From NCBI GenBank assembly GCA_903858195.1, contig CAIOHW010000223.1, positions 1-8,790 on the forward strand: 8,790 nt of DNA. The letters are read 5' to 3'. Shown here one piece after another: positions 1-5,962 of the stretch. The translations under genes and the position numbers were made by a program. The stretch comes from Oligoflexia bacterium. GTDB taxonomy: Bacteria > Bdellovibrionota > UBA1018. Positions within the stretch are counted from its first letter, which is position 1, and each line of letters begins with the position of its first letter. The notes beneath the pieces are model-generated. The model was not told where the DNA came from. It did not search any database and saw only the letters and a list, made by a program, of their open reading frames with translations.

Positions 1-172
1 GCTCCTTGGCGATCTCCTGCCAGCGTTCGTCGCTGAGGGGCTTGAGGACTCGAGCCACCTCCAGGGTCTGCTGCTCGGGAGTCTTGGCTCCCGCAAGCAG
101 GGTGGCAGCCGTCAGAGTCATCAGGATTCGAGCGGTTGAAAAGCGTCTCCGGGGCCTGCACCAGCGGGTCAC
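1..172 (-). CDS. Exported protein of unknown function, N-terminal part only
   Basis: Open reading frame of 57 codons that leaves the window at its left edge, so the C-terminal part is missing. The chosen start is GTG at 172-170, which overlaps the TGA of the upstream CpoB-like gene (GTGA), with an AGGAG about 11 nt before it; an ATG 17 codons further in is the alternative. The GTG start gives a convincing signal peptide: an Arg-rich n-region (RPRRR, residues 6-10), a hydrophobic core around residues 16-28 (ILMTLTAATLLAGA) and a likely cut near Ala29. The mature part begins KTPEQQTLEVARVLKPLSDE and continues with W and I/A-K-E, an amphipathic helical segment. No Cys in the lipobox position, so probably a soluble periplasmic protein. 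Similar short segments precede LysM domains in some deltaproteobacterial envelope proteins, but the LysM part would be outside the window, so this is speculation. Translational coupling suggests it works with the CpoB-like protein. Confidence 0.6.
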   Translation of the reverse strand, partial: MTRWCRPRRRFSTARILMTLTAATLLAGAKTPEQQTLEVARVLKPLSDERWQEIAKE

Positions 173-1014
173 GAGCGATGTTTCTCCTGCGGAGCAGGGG
201 CAGTTGCCGGAATGGTAGGTTCGATCGGTTCGGCACTCGCCGGGAGCTTCGAGGCTCTCAGGCGCGAAGCCGCCGGTGAGTTGGGAAACAGGGAGAGGAG
301 CTGTTGCCGGTGGGACAGGGCTTCGCTCTTGAGGTTCAGGGCATCCTCGCATTTGGCCAGCTCCAGGATCGAGTCGGGCACATGCGGGCTGCGGTCATAG
401 GCCGTCAGAACGCGCGCAAATTCGGCTGCTGCCAGCTTGTGTTCCTTCTGGGCGACGTAGCAGAGACCTACATGGTACTGGGCCGAGCCCGCCCACGGAT
501 GGTCCGCGTACTGGTCCAGAAACTGTGCGAACGCCAGAATGGCCTCCGGATACTTGGCCGCGTCAAACAGCACCATCGCCTTGCGGTACGACTGGACGGC
601 GGCATCGGTCACAAAGCCGGACTCGGGATCTCCCGTCACCGGATTGACACTCGGCTTGGGGACTACGGGCAGGAGTTCAGCACCCTCCACCAACGGCTTT
701 TTCACTTCCTGGAGGGTCGGGTCGAGGGACTCGCCCTTACGAAGAGTCTCTACGCTGGTGCGCGCGGCATCCACCTTGTCATTCACCGCAGCAAGCCTCA
801 GCTCCACTCCGGCAAGCTTGGACTGCAGGGTTTCGAGCTGGGCCTTGAGTTCTCCCACGCGCGGATCCGGCTGGATTGCGGCGCTTTCAGGCCGGGAACG
901 GGCTCCGGCGCAACCGGGTGCCGTCAGGATTGCCGACAGGACTGCCGGCAGCCAAGCGGCAGGTAACCGGGATGAGTAAACGGCCTTCGAGTTGCCAGTG
1001 CTCTTGCGTTCCAT
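169..1014 (-). CDS. CpoB/YbgF-like periplasmic lipoprotein: coiled coil plus TPR repeats
   Basis: Encodes 281 aa from ATG 1014-1012. The order of parts is that of CpoB (YbgF), the periplasmic Tol-Pal partner that in enterobacteria links outer-membrane constriction with peptidoglycan synthesis: a signal peptide with hydrophobic residues 18-32 ending APGC (Cys35, a slightly unusual lipobox with Ala at -3), a coiled coil at about residues 52-95 (VGELKAQLETLQSKLAGVEL, then AAVNDKVDAA), a linker, and TPR-like repeats at about 141-250 (YRKAMVLFDAAKYPEAILAF; GSAQYHVGLCYVAQKEHKLA; PDSILELAKCEDALNLKSEA) ending FPNSPAASR. A Pro/Ala-rich tail follows the TPRs, which is unusual for the family. The reading frame is open 20 codons further upstream, but that extension would cross the only promoter-like sequence and spoil the signal peptide. 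Tol-Pal genes are not visible, so the family call is by architecture; a TadD-like TPR lipoprotein is the alternative, given the Tad-type genes nearby. Confidence 0.72.
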   Translation of the reverse strand: MERKSTGNSKAVYSSRLPAAWLPAVLSAILTAPGCAGARSRPESAAIQPDPRVGELKAQLETLQSKLAGVELRLAAVNDKVDAARTSVETLRKGESLDPTLQEVKKPLVEGAELLPVVPKPSVNPVTGDPESGFVTDAAVQSYRKAMVLFDAAKYPEAILAFAQFLDQYADHPWAGSAQYHVGLCYVAQKEHKLAAAEFARVLTAYDRSPHVPDSILELAKCEDALNLKSEALSHRQQLLSLFPNSPAASRLRASKLPASAEPIEPTIPATAPAPQEKHRS

Positions 1015-1032
1015 CGCATCTCTAAGGATAAG
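1004..1032 (+). promoter_or_regulatory. Weak candidate sigma70-type promoter for the DUF4911-like gene
   Basis: TTGCGT (1004-1009), a 17-nt spacer and GATAAG (1027-1032) lie 26 nt before the ATG at 1058. The match is modest (3/6 and 4/6), so this is only a candidate. Its -10 overlaps the -10 of the divergent promoter on the other strand. Confidence 0.25.
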
Positions 1033-1053
1033 AGCAGCCCGGCATTTGGGCAA
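1025..1053 (-). promoter_or_regulatory. Candidate sigma70-type promoter for the CpoB-like gene
   Basis: Read on the minus strand: TTGCCC (1053-1048), exactly 17 nt, then TATCCT (1030-1025). A normal start of transcription 6-8 nt further on would fall at about 1018-1016, only 2-4 nt before the ATG at 1014, so the message would be nearly leaderless. Prediction by eye only. Confidence 0.35.
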
Positions 1054-1057
1054 GGAA

Positions 1058-1339
1058 ATGGCAGACCCGCGCACACAGGCATACCGTCAAGTCATCCGCA
1101 TCACGAAGGCTGATTCGGCGTGGGTCTACCACGTGCTCGAAGCCCAGGAGGGGATCGTCTCCTACTCCACACTGCCGGATCCCAAGACGGGCGCCTTGCT
1201 CTCTCCGCTGGGGCTTCCGGCCTGCGATCTCGCCCTGAGCATCCCCGCAGCTTTTAAAGAGGAGATGCAGGTGGTGGTGGAACACTTGCGAGCCGGAGGC
1301 GTCTGGATCGAGGAGATCAGCCCTCCCGAATGGGAGTGA
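1058..1339 (+). CDS. Small DUF4911-like protein of unknown function
   Basis: Encodes 93 aa beginning MADPRTQAYRQVIRI. The pattern of a short beta strand (RQVIRITKADSAWVYHVLEA), a GIVSYSTL strand containing the conserved-looking Ser-Thr turn, and a later helix (EEMQVVVEHLR) fits what I know of DUF4911, a small uncharacterised domain found mainly in deltaproteobacteria and Firmicutes. It has no signal peptide or membrane segment and should be cytoplasmic. The ATG at 1058 is preceded by AAGGA at only 2 nt, which is too close to be a normal ribosome-binding site; an in-frame TTG at 1046 is possible but has no better site, and an ATG-like start at 992 would run through the divergent promoter region. 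It sits 48 nt before the platform protein gene on the same strand, and may be co-transcribed with it. No function can be stated. Confidence 0.7.
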   Translation: MADPRTQAYRQVIRITKADSAWVYHVLEAQEGIVSYSTLPDPKTGALLSPLGLPACDLALSIPAAFKEEMQVVVEHLRAGGVWIEEISPPEWE

Positions 1340-1359
1340 TTCCAGTCCCCGCATTCGAT

Positions 1360-1380
1360 GGCCTGAGGCTTGCTCAGGCC
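1360..1380 (+). promoter_or_regulatory. Perfect 8-bp hairpin just before the platform gene start
   Basis: GGCCTGAG (1360-1367), loop GCTTG, CTCAGGCC (1373-1380). The stem has no mismatch and ends 7 nt before the ATG at 1388. No run of T follows (CTACCGTC), so it is not a standard intrinsic terminator. In RNA it would cover the expected ribosome-binding area, which suggests control of translation or partial attenuation between the DUF4911-like gene and the platform gene. Confidence 0.5.
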
Positions 1381-1387
1381 TACCGTC

Positions 1388-2374
1388 ATGCTGCTGGCAA
1401 CTTCAATTCATGTGGGTGCCTGGGCCCTCGGGCTCTCTGGAATTCGGCTTCTGGGTCCCGAATTTCGACGGTTTCGTCCGCAATCGGCATCGGGACTGGA
1501 GTCGGCGCGGCTGCTCCTCAAGGATCTTCGAGAGAGCCTGCTCGCAGGAGAGCTCCCCGGTCGGGAGCAGTGGCTCCAGGTTTCACGAATCCCGGAGCCG
1601 TGGGGTCCGCTCATCGAGGAGAGTCTCTCGGAGCTGCGTGAAAGCGGGCTTCCAGTCGTGCCGACTCTCGAAAGAATGGAGGCCCTGCTCGCCGGCCAGA
1701 TCACAGCCGCCTCGCAGGCCCGAGCCCGATCGGCCCAGGCCTGGGGCCAGGCGGTGATCTGTGGAAGTTTCGTTCCCATCGTTGCCATGGCCCTCTATTT
1801 TCTGCTGCCTGGGGTGTCAGAGCTCGGCCTGGCCTGGTGGCTGCTCACGCTGCTGGCCTGCTTGATGAGTGCGGGCGCCATGCTCTGGATGCTGAGCCTG
1901 TGCACTCATGCCCAGTGGGCCGGACTTGGGGAATCGAACCGCTCATGCTGGCCCGCTCTGCTTTGTTTTTGCGAACGGCTCCTTTCTTCGCTCAGGGCCG
2001 GGGTTCCCGCAGACCTCGCGTGGGCAAGGGCGCTTCCCCAGATCTCCCGCCAGGCCTCCACTCTGGTCCTGCATTGGGGGGCTGAGTTCTGGCTGCCGCG
2101 CCCGGTGGCTGCATTCTCAGGAGGCACGATGGGCCTGCTCGAACAGTGGGGACAGGTGCTTCGCGAGTCGCTGCAGCGAAGCGTGCTCGAGGGTCGTCCC
2201 TGCACCGAGCGGCTCGAAACCAGTCTATCGGCGCTCAGGCAGGAGTGGGATTCGCGGGTCGAGCGCGAGCTCTCGCTCCTGGGTACTCGGGCGCTGAAGC
2301 CCCTTTTTCTGCTCGTGGCACCGTCACTCCTCGGGCTCCTTGCGGTAGGCGTGATGGCGGGGATCCAATGGTGA
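1388..2374 (+). CDS. T2SSF-type inner-membrane platform protein (TadB/TadC-like, divergent)
   Basis: Encodes 328 aa. A stop at 1364 limits the start to TTG 1370 or ATG 1388; ATG is preferred although no strong ribosome-binding site precedes it. Hydrophobic segments lie at about residues 1-20, 121-141 (GSFVPIVAMALYFLLPG), 147-171 (LAWWLLTLLACLMSAGAMLW) and 305-326 (PLFLLVAPSLLGLLAVGVMA). Between them are two cytoplasmic helical segments, about 34-120 and 180-304, each with the Gly-containing helix turn seen in T2SSF domains (LSELRESGLPVVPTLERM; LLSSLRAGVPADLAWARAL). The last part, RALKPLFLLVAPSLLGLL, resembles the C-terminal end of TadC. TadB and TadC normally are two proteins of about 300 aa with one such domain each; here a single protein seems to carry two weak copies. 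It would be the pilus or secretion platform that contacts the CpaF-type ATPase. Assigned from topology and the nearby secretin and ATPase; the sequence itself is divergent. Confidence 0.6.
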   Translation: MLLATSIHVGAWALGLSGIRLLGPEFRRFRPQSASGLESARLLLKDLRESLLAGELPGREQWLQVSRIPEPWGPLIEESLSELRESGLPVVPTLERMEALLAGQITAASQARARSAQAWGQAVICGSFVPIVAMALYFLLPGVSELGLAWWLLTLLACLMSAGAMLWMLSLCTHAQWAGLGESNRSCWPALLCFCERLLSSLRAGVPADLAWARALPQISRQASTLVLHWGAEFWLPRPVAAFSGGTMGLLEQWGQVLRESLQRSVLEGRPCTERLETSLSALRQEWDSRVERELSLLGTRALKPLFLLVAPSLLGLLAVGVMAGIQW

Positions 2375-2601
2375 ATGGGGCACGCGTTCGGATCTCGCTG
2401 CTTGCGGGCATCGGTGTGCTCATTGGCGGTGGCGGGAGCCCGAGGAGCTTTCCACAAGATCAGCGAATGTCGGAGAACTCCGGACGCTCGAGGCTCGTCC
2501 ACTCAAGCCAGGTCGAGCGCGGTGAGCGGAAGTGGCCCTGTGGTTTTCCGGCCTGCAGCGTCAGAACCTCAAGATCCGCCACGCGAGTACTCGTGCGATA
2601 G
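2368..2601 (+). CDS. Short ORF starting on the platform gene's stop; possible gene remnant
   Basis: 77 codons from ATG 2368-2370, overlapping the platform gene's TGA by 7 nt. Residues 1-22 (VNGARVRISLLAGIGVLIGG) look like a signal peptide or a membrane anchor, with a basic start and a hydrophobic core. After about residue 31 the frame runs antisense through the end of the 326-aa gene on the other strand and loses any protein-like pattern (many Ser and Arg). It may be the head of a coupled gene whose body was lost, or chance. The 85 bases between 2374 and 2460 hold no other gene and no clear terminator. Confidence 0.2.
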   Translation: MVNGARVRISLLAGIGVLIGGGGSPRSFPQDQRMSENSGRSRLVHSSQVERGERKWPCGFPACSVRTSRSATRVLVR

Positions 2602-3440
2602 AAGACCGACCCGCGTATGTCCTCGTAGCGCAGTGTCACCCAGTTCTTGGACTCAAATTCGAGCGAGCCGCGAAGCTCAAGTCCCGACTGATCAGCACGA
2701 AAGCTCCAGCCGCGGGGCTCCTGCTTCATCCGGGCGCGCAGGGCCCGCCAGAGGGAGAAACGGGGATTTCCCTTCAGGGTATCGAAGGCTGCGATCCGCG
2801 TCAGGGTCGGAAGCACTTGGACTCCTCCCTTGAGGGCCACTGCGTGCATCCCCTCGGTGCAGTGACGAAGACCTCCGGTGGTCTCGGTGAGGAACTGGGA
2901 GTGAAACCAAACCGCCGGAACCACTCCCTTCACATCATTCCGCATGTGGATCGAGGCCAGCACTCCCTGTTCTCCGGACTCCTCGGTGGACCACGCGAGG
3001 TCACCGAGGCTCCAAGAACCCTTGAGGGGAATCTGAGTCTTGAGGGTCTGATGGTCGACCCATCCCGGAAGGGGTTTGAAATCGAGCGGATGGCCCTCTG
3101 CAAAAATGAAGTCCCAGGAGAACTCGCCCTCGAGCGCACGCACCTGGCCCGAAAATCGGGAGCCCTCGCATCGAATCGAGCCCAGCGTCCATGGCTTGGA
3201 GGCGAGGTCCTCCGGATTTTCAAGTCCCTCCGGAAACGGGAGCTGTGCTCGGATGACCTTGCGTTTGAGCGCCCCCTGACTCCCGTCGCGCTTTTCAACG
3301 ATCGCATTGAGCTCGGATCTGCGCACGAAGCCGTTGCTGCTTCGGAGCACGACGAACTCGAGGGTCCACGCCACCGAGCCGTCGGCGGCCTGGGCATTCA
3401 TGATCAGCGAGTGATGCAGGGGAGCGGGAGGACGCTTCAT
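2460..3440 (-). CDS. Unrecognised 326-aa protein co-translated with the CpaF-like ATPase
   Basis: The start is fixed by an ATGA overlap with the ATPase stop (3440-3437), so the two are almost surely translated together. I do not recognise the family. There is no signal peptide or membrane helix. The protein is rich in Trp, Phe, Arg and Gly, with alternating polar/hydrophobic stretches that suggest beta sheet throughout: HHSLIMNAQAADGSVAWTLE near the start, EGEFSWDFIFAEGHP (105-119), LPGWVDHQ (124-131), WSLGDLAW (143-150), ELRGSLEFESKNWVTLRYED (255-274). The GWVDHQ element and its spacing to later Trp residues weakly recall the AttH / CrtC-like lipocalin-type fold, where a W-x-DH motif is seen; I would not rely on this. 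A reading frame of similar length on the plus strand in the same place (2532-3530) is a compositional shadow. The position in the operon suggests a role linked to the secretion machine, but a passenger gene is possible. Confidence 0.68.
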   Translation of the reverse strand: MKRPPAPLHHSLIMNAQAADGSVAWTLEFVVLRSSNGFVRRSELNAIVEKRDGSQGALKRKVIRAQLPFPEGLENPEDLASKPWTLGSIRCEGSRFSGQVRALEGEFSWDFIFAEGHPLDFKPLPGWVDHQTLKTQIPLKGSWSLGDLAWSTEESGEQGVLASIHMRNDVKGVVPAVWFHSQFLTETTGGLRHCTEGMHAVALKGGVQVLPTLTRIAAFDTLKGNPRFSLWRALRARMKQEPRGWSFRADQSGLELRGSLEFESKNWVTLRYEDIRGSVFYRTSTRVADLEVLTLQAGKPQGHFRSPRSTWLEWTSLERPEFSDIR

Positions 3441-4408
3441 AGTGAAGAACGCTGGGGTTGTGCCACAGGAGGCCTCTTGGAGTCTACTGGACGCAGGAGA
3501 ACGACTCCTGCCTCAAGCCCGCAGACTTGAGACAGCTCGCGGATGCGCCTTCCCTGCTCGGTACGCTCCACCTGGGCAACCCACTGAACTCCAGCCGAAA
3601 TCCACTCCCGGATGACCGGGATGCTCATCCCCTCGGTCCCCGAGAGCAGGGCAAGCGTCTCGAGCCTGCGAAGCGCGTCCCGGGGCGAGTTGGCGTGGAG
3701 CGTGGCCAGTCCGCCGCCGTGTCCCGTGTTGAGCGCCTGGAGGAGCTCCATGACCTCGGCGCCGCGGCATTCGCCCAGCACGATGCGATCAGGCCGCATG
3801 CGCAAGCACTGCCTGAGCAGCGAACGCAGCGTGATCTCCCCAAAGCCGTCTGCATTGGGAGGGCGCGACTGGAGTGAAATGAAGTGGGGATGGCTCGGGT
3901 AGAGTTCGGGTGTGTCCTCGAGAGCGATGATCCGCTGCTCCCGCGGCACCTGCGAAAGAAGGTCGGATGCGAGCGTGGTTTTTCCGCTTCCGGTTGCTCC
4001 CGATATAACGATGCTTTCACCCCTGCGGCAGGCCTCAGCCAGGACATCCAGCAGGGGTCCGGATCCATGCCAGCGCTCCAGTACCGCCGGCCCCGGGGAG
4101 GAGGGGAGTTTTCTGATCGACACCAGGATCCCGGTCTCGCTGATGGGCGGAAATACGACATGAAGCCTGAGCCTGAGGCCTTCGTGCTGCCAGGGCGCAT
4201 CGATAAACGGCACGCGCGCATCCCAGCTGCGGCCGGCTTTTGAGAGGGCTTCAAGGACCCACGCCTTGAGTTCGGCGGCATCGAGCGACGGCCCATCGAT
4301 GGGCTGAAGCCCAGCCCCGCGATCCACAAAAATTCGGCTTCCGTTGATGCAGAGATCCGTGGTCGCCGGTTCGAGAAGCGCGCCCGTGATTGCTGTTGGA
4401 ATCTTCAT
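3437..4408 (-). CDS. cpaF: CpaF/TadA-type secretion ATPase, short form
   Basis: 323 aa. This is a type II/IV secretion ATPase that would power assembly of a Flp/Tad-type pilus or secretion through the neighbouring secretin. Visible motifs, in order: N-terminal domain with TDLCINGSRIFVDRGAGLQP (17-36) and LRLRLHVVFPPIS (78-90), as in CpaF; Walker A GATGSGKTT (137-145); Asp box ALEDTPEL (162-169); the RMRPDRIVLGECRG stretch (203-216) with Walker B glutamate E213; NTGHGGGLATLHANSPRDAL (227-246), including the His box with H238. CpaF proteins usually carry about 100 more N-terminal residues, so this one is truncated or of VirB11-like size. The consensus GEVRG reads GECRG here. Three nt separate its ATG from the secretin stop, and its own stop overlaps the next gene, so the three genes form one unit. 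All catalytic elements look intact. Confidence 0.93.
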   Translation of the reverse strand: MKIPTAITGALLEPATTDLCINGSRIFVDRGAGLQPIDGPSLDAAELKAWVLEALSKAGRSWDARVPFIDAPWQHEGLRLRLHVVFPPISETGILVSIRKLPSSPGPAVLERWHGSGPLLDVLAEACRRGESIVISGATGSGKTTLASDLLSQVPREQRIIALEDTPELYPSHPHFISLQSRPPNADGFGEITLRSLLRQCLRMRPDRIVLGECRGAEVMELLQALNTGHGGGLATLHANSPRDALRRLETLALLSGTEGMSIPVIREWISAGVQWVAQVERTEQGRRIRELSQVCGLEAGVVLLRPVDSKRPPVAQPQRSSL

Positions 4409-4411
4409 CGC

Positions 4412-5842
4412 TCACCCCCTCTCTCGTATGAGGCCCGGGAGCATGGGCTCTCGCTCCAGGCGCTCAAAACTTTCCGGCACCTCGGGCGTGCTCGACCCAG
4501 GGGTAGTCGGAGTCGCGGGAGCGGATTCGGGCGGAGCTCTCAGTGGCAGAAGCAGCGCCACGAGCTCGGCCTGCTCCTCGGAGGTGGCCTTCGTTCCGAA
4601 GAGTCGACCGAGCAGCGGGATACCGGCCAGGAAGGGAAGCCCCTCGGTGGTTTGCGAGGACCGCCGTTGAAATAGGCCGGACAAGAAAAGGGGAAGTCCG
4701 ATCCGTGCGTCGACCTGCGTCTTGAGGCGACTGGCCTGCAGAGCCGGAATTTTCGCAGATCCGTTGGCGCGATCAAGGTCACTGACTTCGGAAGAGATCT
4801 CAAGCCTGACATCTTCGCCCGAGAGTTCGACTGCCTTGAGCTTCAGGCTGAGGCCGTAGGCTTTCCATTCGACATGCTGTCCGCGCATGCTGCGCATCTC
4901 GATCGGGATCTCGCCGCCCGAAAACAGCTCGGCTTCGCCGGGCACCCTCACGACGAGCTCGGGCTGCGAGAGCACTTTGGCTGCGCCCTCACGCTCGAGC
5001 GCCTGAAGCTCGAAATCGACCTTGGGAAGCCCCTGCGCACGCAGCCCCATGGCAAGCTGCGAGGGCCACTGAAGCCCCAGCGAACGAAAGGCCCTCTTCT
5101 TGAGCTCGATGAGCGCGACCCGGAAATAAAGCACCTGCTCGGGCTGGGCCAGTGAGGTCAGCTCGATCCTTGCGCCCGCAAAGAGGGATCGGATCTTTTG
5201 CTCCCATGACGTTCGGATCGAGGGGGTCGGGGCGGCCCCCGATACATGGAGCTGGCCTCCTTGTTCCGTCAGGGCAAGAGCAGGCCTCGGGGTCGATTCC
5301 GAGAGCCAACCCTCGATCCGCCTGCGTCCGACCGCCAAGAGCTCGCCTGCGATCTCGGTGCGGTCGACCACGGCTGTGGGGTGGGCCTCAGCCAGGGCGC
5401 GCACCCGGAGGAGCTCGGCTTCGGTTCGAATTCGACCCGAGAGCACCGCTTGCGAGCCGGTCCAGAAAACTTCCACTTCTCGAAGCGCCTCGCAGGCCGA
5501 CTGAAGCGGCTGGGGGGCCGCAGGCTCGGCAAGGTCCGAAGCTTCGACTCGCACAGAAAGGTGCCTGATTTTAAGGGCTTCGGTCCAGATCCAGAGCTCA
5601 CCGCTTCCTGCTCCGACGGCCTTGATCAGGAGGGTATGGGGGGAGTCAGGAAGGGGTGCTGCGCGAATCCCGCTCCCGGAGACGCTAAAGCGCTCGAGCC
5701 GCTCGACATTCAGGGTTCGGCTCTGGCCGGGCCTGAGGGTCCAGGCGCTGAGCTCTTGAATTTCAGGGGGTTGCCCGAATCCGACCGAGGGGTGGAGCGC
5801 TTGGATGAGGATGAACAGGAGCGGGTAAGAAATGAGTCGCAT
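4412..5842 (-). CDS. cpaC: CpaC/RcpA-type outer-membrane secretin
   Basis: 476 aa. It forms the ring channel in the outer membrane through which a Tad/Flp pilus or secreted protein passes. Seen in the sequence: signal peptide (1-23, ending VGFG/Q); a pilus-secretin N-terminal domain with the typical WTLRPGQSRTLNV start (34-46) and SVSGSGIRAAPL (53-64); a BON-like ring domain at about 120-230; and the secretin core at about 237-434. Core hallmarks are LSQPELVVRVPGEAELFSGG (291-310) followed by EIPI, the AYGLSLKLKAVEL strand (328-340), TQVDARIGLPLFLSGL (375-390) and GLPFLAGIPLLGRLFG (401-416), then ELVALLLP (426-433). A Pro/Thr/Ser-rich tail of about 40 residues follows, possibly a pilotin-binding region. 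No strong ribosome-binding site precedes the ATG. First gene of a three-gene unit; lack of a CpaB/RcpC gene beside it is unusual for a tad locus. Confidence 0.92.
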   Translation of the reverse strand: MRLISYPLLFILIQALHPSVGFGQPPEIQELSAWTLRPGQSRTLNVERLERFSVSGSGIRAAPLPDSPHTLLIKAVGAGSGELWIWTEALKIRHLSVRVEASDLAEPAAPQPLQSACEALREVEVFWTGSQAVLSGRIRTEAELLRVRALAEAHPTAVVDRTEIAGELLAVGRRRIEGWLSESTPRPALALTEQGGQLHVSGAAPTPSIRTSWEQKIRSLFAGARIELTSLAQPEQVLYFRVALIELKKRAFRSLGLQWPSQLAMGLRAQGLPKVDFELQALEREGAAKVLSQPELVVRVPGEAELFSGGEIPIEMRSMRGQHVEWKAYGLSLKLKAVELSGEDVRLEISSEVSDLDRANGSAKIPALQASRLKTQVDARIGLPLFLSGLFQRRSSQTTEGLPFLAGIPLLGRLFGTKATSEEQAELVALLLPLRAPPESAPATPTTPGSSTPEVPESFERLEREPMLPGLIRERG

Positions 5843-5893
5843 GCCGGGGCTTCTGGCAAGACCTGTTCCCGCCCTGCGCCATCTCCGAAAGCC

Positions 5894-5922
5894 TTGATTT
5901 CATTGGGCGCACAGGCTATCCC
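5894..5922 (+). promoter_or_regulatory. Candidate sigma70-type promoter for the small basic gene and metK
   Basis: TTGATT (5894-5899), a 17-nt spacer and TATCCC (5917-5922), about 40 nt before the ATG at 5963. TTGATTT at 5894-5900 is mirrored by AAATCAA at 5933-5939, so the same hexamer also points toward the secretin on the other strand, but no good -10 follows there. The 120 bases between the secretin start and the small gene hold no other gene. Confidence 0.4.
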
Positions 5923-5962
5923 CTGACCCTCAAAATCAACCTTCTTTGATAAGGAAGAACTC

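Noticed and set aside
304..966. Plus-strand frame of 220 codons opposite the CpoB-like gene
   Set aside because: The minus strand shows a lipoprotein signal, coiled coil and TPRs; the plus-strand frame shows none of these.
1015..1074. 20-residue longer start of the CpoB-like protein
   Set aside because: It would place the candidate promoter inside the gene and put a polar stretch before the signal peptide.
2375..2459. Bidirectional intrinsic terminator between the converging genes
   Set aside because: Expected here, but I see no GC-rich stem followed by a T-run in either direction; CGGG-AG-CCCG has too small a loop.
2532..3530. Plus-strand frame of 332 codons
   Set aside because: It runs antisense to the 326-aa gene, has no ribosome-binding site or recognisable motif, and is the kind of long shadow frame that GC-rich genes produce. 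The minus-strand gene has an ATGA coupling to a clear ATPase gene.
5225..5246. GC-rich inverted repeat around GGGGTCGGGGCGGCCCC
   Set aside because: It lies inside the secretin coding region and is explained by base composition and codon use; no T-run follows.
5246..5926. Plus-strand frame of 226 codons opposite the secretin
   Set aside because: Secretin motifs on the minus strand are unmistakable; this frame is Arg/Gly/Pro-rich without pattern.
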